Positions 52,848 through 61,697 of a DNA stretch of 64,000 bases are shown one piece after another. The stretch's first letter is position 1; each line of letters starts with the position of its first letter. The notes beneath the pieces are model-generated. The model was not told the DNA's origin. It saw only the letters and a list, made by a program, of their open reading frames with translations, and did not search any database. Both the position numbers and the translations under genes were made by a program. The stretch comes from Viridibacterium silvisoli (GTDB lineage Bacteria > Pseudomonadota > Gammaproteobacteria > Burkholderiales > Rhodocyclaceae), in NCBI RefSeq assembly GCF_036017035.1, contig NZ_JAYXHS010000003.1, forward strand, positions 124,001 to 188,000, given 5' to 3'.

Positions 52848-53324
52848 ATGAAGATTGAAAAAGACACCGCCGTCACGCTGATGTTCAAGGTGCTCGACGC
52901 CAATGGCCGACTGATCGAAGAGAGCAAGAACCCTACGGTCTACCTGCACGGCGGCTATGAAAACACGCTGCCAAAGATCGAAGAGGCGCTGGAAGGCAAG
53001 GAGCCGGGCTATCAAGTGACGCTGGCTCTGTCGGCCGACGACGCATTCGGCCAGCGTGACGAAACGCTGGTGACGACGATGCCGAAGGCCGAGTTCCCAC
53101 CCGGCGTGAAGGTTGGCGGCTTCGTCGAACGTTCCGGCCCGGATGGCCTGCCGCGTCATTACAACGTGGTGAAGATCAAGGGCCCGGTGGTGATGCTCGA
53201 TGGCAATCACCCACTGGCAGGCCAGGCGCTGCGTTTCGGCCTGAAGGTAGTGGATGTGCGTGCGGCTTCTGCTGAAGAAATCGCGCACAAGCATGTGCAC
53301 GGTGAGCACGGCCACCACCACTGA
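52848..53324 (+). CDS. slyD: SlyD-like FKBP-type peptidyl-prolyl cis-trans isomerase
   Basis: 158-aa protein with the split FKBP domain and insert-in-flap chaperone domain of SlyD: VTLMFKVLDANGRLIEES, YLHGGYENTLPKIEEALEGK, DAFGQRDETLV and the return strand LDGNHPLAGQALRFGLKVVDVR. The C-terminus is His-rich (HKHVHGEHGHHH), a likely metal-binding tail. It is divergent from the ClC gene and followed by a hairpin. Confidence 0.93.
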   Translation: MKIEKDTAVTLMFKVLDANGRLIEESKNPTVYLHGGYENTLPKIEEALEGKEPGYQVTLALSADDAFGQRDETLVTTMPKAEFPPGVKVGGFVERSGPDGLPRHYNVVKIKGPVVMLDGNHPLAGQALRFGLKVVDVRAASAEEIAHKHVHGEHGHHH

Positions 53325-53369
53325 GTGAGCCGCTTCGCCCCACGGAGCGAAACTGACAGACAGCAAGGA

Positions 53370-53401
53370 AACGGGGGAAAGGCGCAGGCCTTTTCCCCGT
53401 T
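53370..53401. terminator. Hairpin between slyD and the VOC gene, probably bidirectional
   Basis: AACGGGGGAAAGG (53370-53382) and CCTTTTCCCCGTT (53389-53401) pair at 12 of 13 positions with a 6-nt loop. The A/T-rich inner part and the location between convergent genes favour termination, although no U-tract follows. Confidence 0.55.
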
Positions 53402-53446
53402 CTGCTTTGAGCCGTCAGCGCGCGGGCAAAGCCGGCAGACTTTTTC

Positions 53447-53863
53447 TCACTGCGTCTCGCAGACAATGCTCAGGATGTTGCCGTCCGGATCCTTGAACCA
53501 GGCGTTCCTGATCTTGCCGAAGATGTGCACATCCCCTTCCCGCGTACCGCCGGGAAAGTCGTAGTGCTCGAAGTGCACGCCCTTGTCGCGGAGCGCGTGC
53601 ACGACGTCCTCGATGCGTTCCTCGCCCCTGCCATCGAGAATCCAGGTCACCGCAGTAGCCTGATTGCTGCCGGCAAATTGCGATTCATAGACCAGTAGCG
53701 TGGTGTCGGCGCTGGCCAGCGACAGCACGCCAGACTCCTTCGCGCTGACGGGAGCCAGGCCAAGAACGTCCTGATAGAACTGGCGCGCGCGTTCGATGTT
53801 GCTGACGGCCACCGTCGCCACCGCTGGCTTCGTGCCCAGGATTGCATGGATCACTTCAGTCAT
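53447..53863 (-). CDS. VOC-superfamily (glyoxalase/bleomycin-resistance-like) protein
   Basis: 138-aa protein read from the ATG at 53863, with AGGAG about 7 nt upstream. It shows the two-module VOC fold: AVSNIERARQFYQDVLGLAP and ESGVLSLASADTTLLVYESQ, then the second half with VHFEHYDFPGG and AWFKDPDGNILSIV. The Glu and His residues near FEHYD and the final strand are candidate metal ligands. The frame is open for 310 further codons upstream, but that part is the antisense of the fatty-acid synthase gene. Substrate unknown. Confidence 0.88.
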   Translation of the reverse strand: MTEVIHAILGTKPAVATVAVSNIERARQFYQDVLGLAPVSAKESGVLSLASADTTLLVYESQFAGSNQATAVTWILDGRGEERIEDVVHALRDKGVHFEHYDFPGGTREGDVHIFGKIRNAWFKDPDGNILSIVCETQ

Positions 53864-54025
53864 CTTCGTCTCCTGCCGGGTTGTGCCGGGTTGTACGAGA
53901 GGGGGCGCAATAACTGCGCCCGTACCCGGCCCGATACGCCCCCATGAAGAAGCCATTGGGACAATGGCGCGTCGTTTGCTAGTGTTTGCAGGGCATACCG
54001 CAGCACCCGCAGATGGAGGCTTTTC

Positions 54026-55271
54026 ATGTTCCAGCTCGCAGCAGCCCTGCCCGACAGCTTTCTCGAAAAACGCATCGAGCGCTTCATTTCCTCCTGGCAG
54101 TGCAGTGAAGGATTGCCCTGGGCGGTGGAGCTCTGGAACGGCAAGCAATACCGATGGTGTTCGCATGCGGCGGCTCAACCCCGGGTGACCCTGCGCATCA
54201 AGTCGCCGAAGGTCCTGATGAAGCTCGCCAGGACGGATCTCGACACGCTGGGCCAGGCCTACGCCGAAGGCGAGCTGGATATCGACGGACACATCCGCGA
54301 CATCTGCACGGTCGTCGCCGATCTCGTCAATGGCTTCAGCAAGAACGCTGCGCGCCGCTTGCGCACCCGCCCGACGAGCCATACGCACAAGGTCGATGAG
54401 GCGTCGATTCGCCATCACTACGACGTGTCGAACGCGTTCTACCGCGAGTGGCTGGACGCCGAGATGGTTTATTCGTGCGCTTACTTCCGCGATGCCTCCG
54501 ACTCGCTGGAGACAGCCCAGCAACAGAAGATCGATCACATCCTGCGGAAAATCCGCCTGCAGCCAGGCGAACGTTTGCTCGACATAGGCTGCGGCTGGGG
54601 CGCACTGATCCTGCGCGCGGCGAAGCATTATGGTGCGCAGTGCACGGGCATCACGCTCTCGCAACGACAGTTCGATCTGGCCACCCAACGCATACGCGAA
54701 GCCGGCCTCGAAGATCGCTGCACGGTGCTCCTCATGGACTATCGTGACGTGCATGGCCGCTTCGACAAGATCACCAGCGTAGGCATGTTCGAACACGTCG
54801 GCCTGCAGAATCTACAAAGCTACTTCCGCAAGATTCACGACCTGCTCGCAGATGACGGCGTGGTGATGAACCACGGCATAACGTCGAGCGATCCGGATTC
54901 AGCCGAGACGCCGCTCGGTGGCGGCCGCTTCATCGACCGCTATGTCTTCCCCAACGGCGAGCTACCCCACATCGGTCTCGCACTGAAAGAGATGGCCGCC
55001 GGCGGACTGGAAGCAACGGACGTGGGAAAACCTGCGCATGCATTACGCGATGACGCTGGATCACTGGACGAATCGCTTCGAGGAAAAAGGGGCGCAATTG
55101 CGCGAGATGGTTGGCGACAAGCGTTACCGCATCTGGCGCGCGTATCTGGCGGGCTGCGCTTACGGCTTCCGTCAGAACTGGATCGCGCTACATCAGATCG
55201 TAGCGGTCAAGGCCGATCAGTCGCAACTGCAGGCACTGCCACTCACGCGTGAATACATGTACGACACATAG
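54026..55271 (+). pseudogene. cfa: Cyclopropane-fatty-acyl-phospholipid synthase, interrupted by a +1 frameshift
   Basis: SAM-dependent methyltransferase family that adds a methylene bridge to membrane-lipid double bonds. RBS GGAGG-type 7 nt before the ATG at 54026. The N-terminal ~110 residues and the methyltransferase domain (RHHYDVSNAFYREWLD, RLLDIGCGWGAL, GVGMFEHVG-like SVGMFEHVGLQN, FPNGELPHI) are normal up to TDV near 55023. There the frame slips: the expected VENLRMHYAMTLDHWTNRF continues in another frame (M at 55038) to the stop at 55271. Removing one G from the GGGAAAA run at 55024-55030 restores a full ~414-aa enzyme. As written, the first frame ends in about 75 unrelated residues at 55252. 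It could be a real inactivation, a phase-variable run or a sequencing error. Confidence 0.88.
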
Positions 55272-55287
55272 CATGTACGACACATAG
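55256..55287. repeat. Perfect 16-bp tandem duplication across the cfa stop codon
   Basis: The unit CATGTACGACACATAG occurs at 55256-55271 and again at 55272-55287. The first copy contains the last codons and stop of the cfa reading frame. Confidence 0.9.
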
Positions 55288-55373
55288 ACCGAGGCACTGT
55301 GTCGAGCGCTGGCGGGCACAGACCGCAGATGCCTTCCGCATGATCGGAAAGTCTCCGCAGGGGCAAGCAACCT

Positions 55374-55727
55374 TCACGCGCTTTGCAGGTCGCGGATCTT
55401 GAAGCTTTCCGAGGTCAGTTCGTCACGCACGATCTTGCCATCCTGCACCGTGAGGCATTTCACGAACGTGAGCGTGCCTTCCTCACCGGTATGCAGGTCG
55501 TAAATGATGAGAGCCCGATCCCCTTTGCCGTAAGCACCGATCATCTCGAGATCGGTGATCGAGCCGGCAAGCCTGTCGAGTTTTTCGAGATAGCGCTTGG
55601 CTCCGCTGCTCGGCCCTTCAAAGACAACGTCAGGAGCGACGAGCCCCGCCGCAGTAGCCATGTCGCGGCTGGTCCAGGCCTTGGTAAAAGCCAGTGCAAC
55701 GTCAACGGATGAAGCGTGCTGATTCAT
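55374..55727 (-). CDS. SnoaL-like / NTF2-fold protein
   Basis: 117-aa protein with the cone-shaped alpha+beta pattern of the SnoaL family: an N-terminal helix (VALAFTKAWTSRDMATAAGL), VAPDVVFEGP, AKRYLEKLDRLAGSITDLEMI and the three strands ALIIYDLHT, GTLTFVKCLTV and KIVRDELTS. Such proteins are often enzymes or binding modules without a fixed activity; no catalytic residue can be named. It converges on the cfa gene. Confidence 0.83.
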   Translation of the reverse strand: MNQHASSVDVALAFTKAWTSRDMATAAGLVAPDVVFEGPSSGAKRYLEKLDRLAGSITDLEMIGAYGKGDRALIIYDLHTGEEGTLTFVKCLTVQDGKIVRDELTSESFKIRDLQSA

Positions 55728-56184
55728 TTGTGCGTTCCTCGATCAATGTCGTGGGTTGTGTCTTGACGCAACGGAGTGCGTTTTTGTACGCATCAAACAG
55801 CAAGACTCGGGCCCACGCCATGCAATCAAGGGCATACCCGTACCATTGGGCACCCATCACAAACCGACAGGCTTGCAAGCACGCAAGCCCGCTCACCGCA
55901 GACGCATTGCGTAACGAATCTGTCACGTTCCATACGAACCCCGTCAGCACAGAGGAAATGCGAAACGACACCGGATATGAAGCAGTTGCCGGGCACAGAC
56001 ACGCAGCAGCACTTCAGACGTTTGTTTGAATCGCCAGACGGAATCGATCAGGCTCAACGACTCCTGCCATGGGGTTCATGCGTCCGCCGTGTTGCGTAGC
56101 ACAACGTCATTCTGGCGCAATCGCTATGGGTGTTCGCACCAAAACTGCGCAGCAGGACACACCCGGTGCGAAAGGTCCGGGCAC
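55728..56184. other. Intergenic region without a supported gene
   Basis: About 450 bp between the SnoaL-like gene and the hppA terminator. Short frames on both strands lack ribosome-binding sites and recognisable products. The promoter of the SnoaL-like gene must lie near its right edge; nothing specific was recognised. Confidence 0.35.
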
Positions 56185-56217
56185 AAAGAAAAAGGCCGGC
56201 GAGCAAGCTCACCGGCC
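56185..56217 (-). terminator. Rho-independent terminator of hppA
   Basis: On the minus strand GGCCGGTGAGC-TT-GCTCGCCGGCC (10 of 11 pairs) is followed by TTTTTCTTT (plus-strand A-rich run 56185-56193), 60 bp after the hppA stop. Confidence 0.9.
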
Positions 56218-56276
56218 ACAAGGGCCCTGCATCGGACCAGCTTACGGAGACACCCTCAAAGGCCCTTCCGGAGCAC

Positions 56277-58868
56277 TCAACCCGCCTGACGTGCGCCGGA
56301 GATTTCGACTGCGTTATTAACTTTCTTGCCTGTCTCATCCACGGCAAGCTCGCCCACATCGATGCGCATGCCGTAGAAACTGCGCCACACGAATACGAGA
56401 TTGAGCACCAGGAAAAGCGTAGCCATCGACCACGCCAGGCCCTGCTGGCCCTGTGCAACAAGCCCCACGCCCATCTCCACGGCCAGCAGGCCGAACAGCG
56501 TCGTGAACTTGATGATCGGGTTCATCGCCACCGACGAGGTGTCCTTGAACGGATCCCCCACCGTATCGCCCACCACGGCCGCGGCATGCAGGGCCGTGCC
56601 CTTGGCGCGCAACTCGGTCTCGACGATCTTCTTGGCGTTATCCCAGGCACCACCCGCATTGGCCATGAAGACGGCTTGATAGAGGCCAATGATGGCGATC
56701 GACACGAGGTAGCCGATGAAGAAGAAGGGGTTGATGAAGGCTGCAGCCAGCGTGCCGAAGAACACGGCGAGGAAGATGTTGATGGTGCCCTTCTGCGCAT
56801 ACAGGGTGCATATCTCGACGACCTTCTTGCTGTCCTCGGACGAGGCCTTGCTGACACCATCAAGCTTCATGGAGCGCTTGATGAACTCCACCGCGCGATA
56901 GGCACCGGTGGACACCGCCTGCATGCTGGCGCCGGAGAACCAGAAGATGGTCGCGCCACCCGAGATGAGGCCAAGCAGGAGCGGTGGATGCAGCATGGAC
57001 AGCTTGTCGAGATTGCTCGTCAGCCCGTTGGTGAGCAGCATGATGATGGAGAACACCATCGTCGTCGCCCCCACCACCGCTGTGCCGATCAGCACCGGCT
57101 TGGCAGTCGCCTTGAAGGTATTGCCGGCACCGTCGTTCTCCTCGAGCAGATCCTTGGCGCGCTCGAAGTCCGGCTTGAAGCCGAAGTCGCGTTCAACCTC
57201 GGCTGCGATGTCGGGCAACTGCTCGATGGTCGACAACTCATACACCGATTGCGCGTTGTCCGTCACCGGCCCATAGCTATCGACCGCCAGCGTCACCGGC
57301 CCCATGCCGAGAAAACCGAAGGCAACGAGACCAAACGAGAAGACGGCAGCCATGATGGCGGCCTTGGCCGGATCCGGGTTGATGATGGCTACGAGATCGA
57401 ATTGCGACATCACGTAAGCACCGCCCATCAAGGCCACGATGATGAGACCGAGCCAGAAGGCGGAGAAGTTGCCGGCAGTAAGGCCCGACAGGATGTTGAG
57501 ACTTGCGCCGCCCTCATTCGAAGCCTTGACCACTTCACGCACATGACGCGAACCCGTCGACGTGAAGACCTTCACCACTTCGGGAATGATGGCGCCCGCC
57601 AGCGTGCCACAGGTGATGATGGCGGATAACTGCCACCACAGGTCGGCATACACCACGCCGTTGATGGCGATCTTGCCGATCAGCAGGTACGACACTACGA
57701 AAGTGAAAGCCAGCGAGACCAGAGACGTGATCCACACCAGGGAAGTCAGCGGTGCTTCGAAATCGAAGCCCTTGCTGTGTTCATACTTGGCGCGGGCACG
57801 TACGGCATTGACGTAGTAGGACAGGCCGGAGGCGATGATCATCACCACGCGCATCACGAAGATCCACACCAGCAATTGCACCTGCACGGCTGCGGTTGGC
57901 ACGGCCAGCATGATGAAGCTGATCAGGGCCACGCCGGTCACACCATAGGTTTCGAAACCATCGGCCGTCGGGCCGACCGAATCACCGGCGTTATCACCGG
58001 CACAGTCGGCAATGACGCCGGGATTGCGGGCGTCGTCCTCATCGATCCTGAAAACGATCTTCATCAGGTCCGCGCCGATGTCGGCGATCTTCGTGAAGAT
58101 GCCGCCGGCAATGCGCAAAGCTGCGGCGCCGAGCGACTCGCCGATGGCGAAACCGATGAAACACTTGCCGGCCAGCGAAGGCGACACGAACAACAGGATG
58201 GCCAGCATGATGATCAGCTCGGTCGAGATCAGCAGCATGCCGATCGAGATGCCCGACTTGAGCGGAATCGCATACACCGGAAAGCCCTTACCCTCGAGCG
58301 AGGCGAACGCCGTGCGGCTATTGGCGAAGGTATTGACGCGGATGCCGAACCACGCCACGCCGAACGAGCCGGCAATACCGATCAGCGAGAACGCGACGAT
58401 GATGCCCACGTCGCCGGCGCTCATGTGCTGCACCCAGCCGAAATAGGCCACGATGATGGTCGCCACGAAGGCTTCGAGGATCAGCAGGAACTTGCCCTGC
58501 GTGAGCATGTAGGTCTTGCACACTTCGTAGATCAGCTCACTGACTTCGAGCATCGAACGGTGTGCTGGCAGACGGCGGATCTGCTCGTAGAACACCGCGC
58601 CGAAGATCAGCCCGCCGACACACACCAGCAGCCCCACCGACAGCAATTGAGCCCCGGTCACCCCCCACAGGAAACTGGCGGTCGCAAGATCGTCGAAACG
58701 CGGCAAAACAAGATTGGCTTCGCTGGCATGAGCCCCCAGCGCAGGTACGGCATCGGCCGCATGTGCCGGAATTGAAACTGCAAGCAGCCCCATGACCAGC
58801 AGCAAGGCCAGATAGACAAAAAAGTGACCCCACCTCGAACCGGGTCGCGCGGAAATGCTGGATGACAT
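56277..58868 (-). CDS. hppA: Membrane-bound ion-pumping inorganic pyrophosphatase
   Basis: 863-aa integral membrane protein that couples PPi hydrolysis to H+ or Na+ export. The ATG at 58868 has GGAGGAGGAAC upstream; the open frame to 59108 is rejected. The N-terminus looks like a signal peptide or first helix followed by about 16 membrane segments. PPi/Mg-binding motifs are DIGADLMKIVFRIDEDDARN, IADCAGDNAGDSVG and AAVVGDTVGDPFKDTSS. The first two differ from the textbook DVGADLVGK and DNVGDNVGD, as in a subgroup of bacterial enzymes. The GNTFKATAKP segment carries Lys at the position associated with K+-independence; ion specificity is otherwise unassigned. Confidence 0.93.
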   Translation of the reverse strand: MSSSISARPGSRWGHFFVYLALLLVMGLLAVSIPAHAADAVPALGAHASEANLVLPRFDDLATASFLWGVTGAQLLSVGLLVCVGGLIFGAVFYEQIRRLPAHRSMLEVSELIYEVCKTYMLTQGKFLLILEAFVATIIVAYFGWVQHMSAGDVGIIVAFSLIGIAGSFGVAWFGIRVNTFANSRTAFASLEGKGFPVYAIPLKSGISIGMLLISTELIIMLAILLFVSPSLAGKCFIGFAIGESLGAAALRIAGGIFTKIADIGADLMKIVFRIDEDDARNPGVIADCAGDNAGDSVGPTADGFETYGVTGVALISFIMLAVPTAAVQVQLLVWIFVMRVVMIIASGLSYYVNAVRARAKYEHSKGFDFEAPLTSLVWITSLVSLAFTFVVSYLLIGKIAINGVVYADLWWQLSAIITCGTLAGAIIPEVVKVFTSTGSRHVREVVKASNEGGASLNILSGLTAGNFSAFWLGLIIVALMGGAYVMSQFDLVAIINPDPAKAAIMAAVFSFGLVAFGFLGMGPVTLAVDSYGPVTDNAQSVYELSTIEQLPDIAAEVERDFGFKPDFERAKDLLEENDGAGNTFKATAKPVLIGTAVVGATTMVFSIIMLLTNGLTSNLDKLSMLHPPLLLGLISGGATIFWFSGASMQAVSTGAYRAVEFIKRSMKLDGVSKASSEDSKKVVEICTLYAQKGTINIFLAVFFGTLAAAFINPFFFIGYLVSIAIIGLYQAVFMANAGGAWDNAKKIVETELRAKGTALHAAAVVGDTVGDPFKDTSSVAMNPIIKFTTLFGLLAVEMGVGLVAQGQQGLAWSMATLFLVLNLVFVWRSFYGMRIDVGELAVDETGKKVNNAVEISGARQAG

Positions 58869-59192
58869 ATGTGTTCCTCCTCCTCTGACATGCATGAAAT
58901 CGCCTGGCGAGGAGTCATCCGGAATGACCGGCATCAAGCAGCTTGTAACAACGCCTTTGCGTCGACGCGGCATTACGAAATCTGAAAAACTTCTCGCCCT
59001 TTTGCCATTGTTGTGGGCGGCTCTGTAATGCGGGTTGACCTGACGCAAGCTTGCTCCGCGCCCGAGCTTGACGCAGATCCTGATCCAGCGCGGTGCGTGG
59101 ATACTCACATGGCATTACATCGACACGCACCCGCCGCCCGCATCACTGCCGCGGTTATAATTGCGGCCCTATTGCAACCAGCGCCTCACCTC
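58869..59192. other. Divergent promoter region between hppA and the YjdM/PhnA gene
   Basis: 324 bp. TATAAT at 59156-59161 could be the -10 for the plus-strand gene, although no matching -35 is seen. An open plus-strand frame through this region lacks homology. The hppA promoter was not resolved. Confidence 0.35.
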
Positions 59193-59531
59193 ATGTCCGC
59201 CATTCCAGTCTGCCCGCTCTGCTCCATGGAGAACACCTATCCCGATGCGGAGAACTTTGTCTGCGCCGACTGCGGGCACGAATGGCCAATGGTGGCTACG
59301 GCCGCCGCCGAAGAAGGCGAGGCCGTGGTCAAGGACGTGAACGGAACGGTATTGCAGGATGGCGACGCAGTCGTGCTGATCAAGGACCTGAAGGTGAAAG
59401 GCTCATCGATCACACTCAAGCAAGGCACCAAGGTGAAGAGCATCCGCCTCGTCGGCGGCGATCACGAAGTGGATTGCAGGATGGACGCTGGCAACTTCAT
59501 GTTGAAGGCTTGCTTCCTCAAGAAAGCGTAG
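59193..59531 (+). CDS. yjdM: YjdM/PhnA-family zinc-ribbon protein
   Basis: 112-aa protein with an N-terminal zinc ribbon (CPLCSMENTYPDAENFVCADCGHEW) and the small C-terminal beta-domain with VKDVNGTVLQDGDAVVLIKDLKVKG and KGTKVKSIRLV-like KQGTKVKSIRLVGG. The historical name PhnA (alkylphosphonate uptake) is a misnomer; the cellular role is not established. The start at 59193 follows the family N-terminus; upstream codons are noncoding. Confidence 0.92.
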   Translation: MSAIPVCPLCSMENTYPDAENFVCADCGHEWPMVATAAAEEGEAVVKDVNGTVLQDGDAVVLIKDLKVKGSSITLKQGTKVKSIRLVGGDHEVDCRMDAGNFMLKACFLKKA

Positions 59532-59603
59532 TTGCACACGGAGCTGAACCTCTTCTGCGATGGCGGGGTCACACGCACTCTTTCATCGAGCGAATGACAC
59601 AGC

Positions 59604-60509
59604 ATGAGCAAGGCGCATCAGGCCACAAGACGTGGTTTCATTCTGGCAGGCAGTGCAGCAGGCGCGCTCAGTGCGCTGGGCAGCTTCAGCGCGCTCGCAG
59701 CGGAACAAGGCAAGGCATCCGCCAAAGCGGCCCGCGCACCCGTGCTGTTCATCGGCCACGGCGGCCCCATGAACGCGCTGCGCGACAACAGCTTTACCCG
59801 CAGCCTGCAAGCCTGGGGGCCCAGCCTGCCACGCCCCAAAGCAATGCTCGTGGTATCAGCTCACTGGCTGACGCCGGGAGCCACCGCAGTCGGCGTGCAG
59901 GAACGGCCTGAGACCATTCACGACTTCGGTGGCTTTCCGCCGATGCTGCACGCCATGCAGTACCCCGCACCCGGTTCGCCGGCGTTTGCGCGTGAGGCCA
60001 TTGCAAGCGTGAAGAGCACACGCGTCTTGCCCACGACAGAATGGGGCCTGGATCACGGCACTTGGACGGTGCTGCATCACATCTACCCGGCCGCAGACAT
60101 ACCGGTATTCCAGCTGTCCATCGACTACGACAAGCCCGCGGCCTACCACTACGCCATCGGCCGTGAGCTGGCCGCCTTGCGCGACCGTGGTGTGATGATC
60201 ATCGGCAGCGGCAACGTGGTCCACAACCTGCGTGCCACGATGCGCGGCGCGCCCGACAGCGAACGGGCAGGACAAGCCTGGGCACAGGGATTCGACGATG
60301 CCTTCGCCAGGGCCCTCGACCAGCGTGATGACAAACGCCTGATCGACTATGCGCGCATGGAAGGCGCTGCTACCGCCGTCGCAACACCCGATCACTACTA
60401 CCCGATGCTCTACGCGCTGGGTGCAGCCACGGCAGGCGAATCCGCGAAAACCATCTTCGCGGGCTTCCAGAGCGGCACACTGAGCATGCGCTGCTTCCAG
60501 TTCGGTTGA
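59604..60509 (+). CDS. DODA/LigB-type extradiol dioxygenase with twin-arginine leader
   Basis: 301-aa protein of the 4,5-DOPA dioxygenase extradiol (YgiD-like) family: FIGHGGPMNAL, SAHWLTPG, HDFGGFPPML, GLDHGTWTVL, FQLSID and GSGNVVHNL, with His residues of the metal site visible in GHGG, SAHW and VVHN. It has an N-terminal extension with a Tat-like motif (TRRGFILAGSAAGALSA) and an Ala-rich cleavage region, which predicts export to the periplasm, unlike the cytoplasmic family norm. The substrate is unknown. The 3' end lies 9 bp from the convergent oxidoreductase. Confidence 0.88.
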   Translation: MSKAHQATRRGFILAGSAAGALSALGSFSALAAEQGKASAKAARAPVLFIGHGGPMNALRDNSFTRSLQAWGPSLPRPKAMLVVSAHWLTPGATAVGVQERPETIHDFGGFPPMLHAMQYPAPGSPAFAREAIASVKSTRVLPTTEWGLDHGTWTVLHHIYPAADIPVFQLSIDYDKPAAYHYAIGRELAALRDRGVMIIGSGNVVHNLRATMRGAPDSERAGQAWAQGFDDAFARALDQRDDKRLIDYARMEGAATAVATPDHYYPMLYALGAATAGESAKTIFAGFQSGTLSMRCFQFG

Positions 60510-60518
60510 GGGCCGCCC

Positions 60519-61634
60519 TCAGCTCGCCGGCCCCTGCTGCGCCTCGCGCCGCGTCGAACCTTCCGGCGCTGCACGCAGGTACTGCAGTGGCCAGCTGACG
60601 GTCTGCTCCAGCTCGCGCGCGGCATGCAGCGGCCAGTACGGATCACGCAACAGTTCGCGCGCCAGCAAGACGAGATCTGCCTGGCCGCTGCGGATGATTT
60701 CGTCGGCCTGCGCAGCGTCGGTAATGAGGCCCACGGCACCTGTCGCCACGCCCGCTTCGTGGCGGATACGTTGCGCGAAGGGCACTTGATAGCCGGGCGC
60801 GAGCGGGATGTTGGGACGGGCCAGCATGCCGCCACTGGAGGTATCGATGAGATCGGCGCCGTCGGCCTTCAACAAGCGCGCCAGTTCGACGGTCTCGTCG
60901 ATATCCCAGCTACGCCGTTCTCCCTCCGCCCAATCAGTCGCGGAGAGGCGCACGAACAGCGGCAGGTTCGCCGGCCACACCTCGCGCACGGCACGCACCA
61001 CTTCACGCACCAGGCGCACGCGATTCGCAAAGCTGCCGCCGTACTCGTCAGTACGCTGGTTCGAGATCGGCGACAGGAACTGGTGCAGCAGATAGCCGTG
61101 CGCCGCGTGTACCTCCACTACATCGAAGCCGGCGACCAGCGCGCGATCCGTCGCCGCCACGAAGTCGCTGATCACCTTGCGGATGCCGACATGGTCGAGC
61201 GCCACGGGCTGCGGATAGGTCTCGCTGAATGACACGGGCGACGGCGCCACCACCTGCCAGCCCCCCTCAGCAACCGGCACCGCGCCCTGCCCCGCGCCCG
61301 GCGCAAAAGTGCTCGCCTTGCGGCCGGCGTGCGCCAGCTGGATCCCGGCAACCGAACCCTGTTCGTGAATGAAGTGCGTGATGGGCAGCATGGCCTGCAC
61401 CTGCTCGTCATTCCATATGCCGGCGTCCTGCGGACTGATGCGCCCCTCCGGCGACACCGCGCAGGCCTCGGTCATCACCAGCCCCGCGCCCCCCACGGCA
61501 CGTGCGCCAAGGTGAATCCTGTGCCAGCCCGTCATCAGCCCGTCCTGCGATGAGTACATGCACATCGGCGAGACGGCAATGCGATTGGCAAACGTGACGC
61601 CGCGCAGCGTCATGGGCGAAAAGAGATGGGTCAT
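60519..61634 (-). CDS. NADH:flavin oxidoreductase of the old yellow enzyme family (YqjM/XenA-like)
   Basis: 371-aa FMN enzyme with a TIM-barrel fold that reduces activated C=C bonds. The start at 61634 has CGGAG upstream and gives MTHLFSPMTLRGVTFANRI. Conserved: NRIAVSPMCMYSS (Cys near the flavin, as in YqjM), IQLAHAGRKAS, DVVEVHAAHGYLLHQFLSP, RLSATDWAEG and the C-terminal ARELLRDPYWPLHAARELE. The N-terminal Cys and the length point to the thermophilic-like/YqjM subclass. It is downstream of the reverse-transcriptase gene by 63 bp but has no obvious functional link with it. Confidence 0.92.
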   Translation of the reverse strand: MTHLFSPMTLRGVTFANRIAVSPMCMYSSQDGLMTGWHRIHLGARAVGGAGLVMTEACAVSPEGRISPQDAGIWNDEQVQAMLPITHFIHEQGSVAGIQLAHAGRKASTFAPGAGQGAVPVAEGGWQVVAPSPVSFSETYPQPVALDHVGIRKVISDFVAATDRALVAGFDVVEVHAAHGYLLHQFLSPISNQRTDEYGGSFANRVRLVREVVRAVREVWPANLPLFVRLSATDWAEGERRSWDIDETVELARLLKADGADLIDTSSGGMLARPNIPLAPGYQVPFAQRIRHEAGVATGAVGLITDAAQADEIIRSGQADLVLLARELLRDPYWPLHAARELEQTVSWPLQYLRAAPEGSTRREAQQGPAS

Positions 61635-61697
61635 CAACGGCTCCGGTGGGTCGGACGTCAAACGGGAAAAACGGGGAAGGCGTGCGGCAGCACGCCA

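Noticed and set aside
53864..54796. Long N-terminal extension of the VOC protein
   Set aside because: The frame is the antisense of the cyclopropane synthase gene; the VOC domain begins at the ATG at 53863 with its own RBS.
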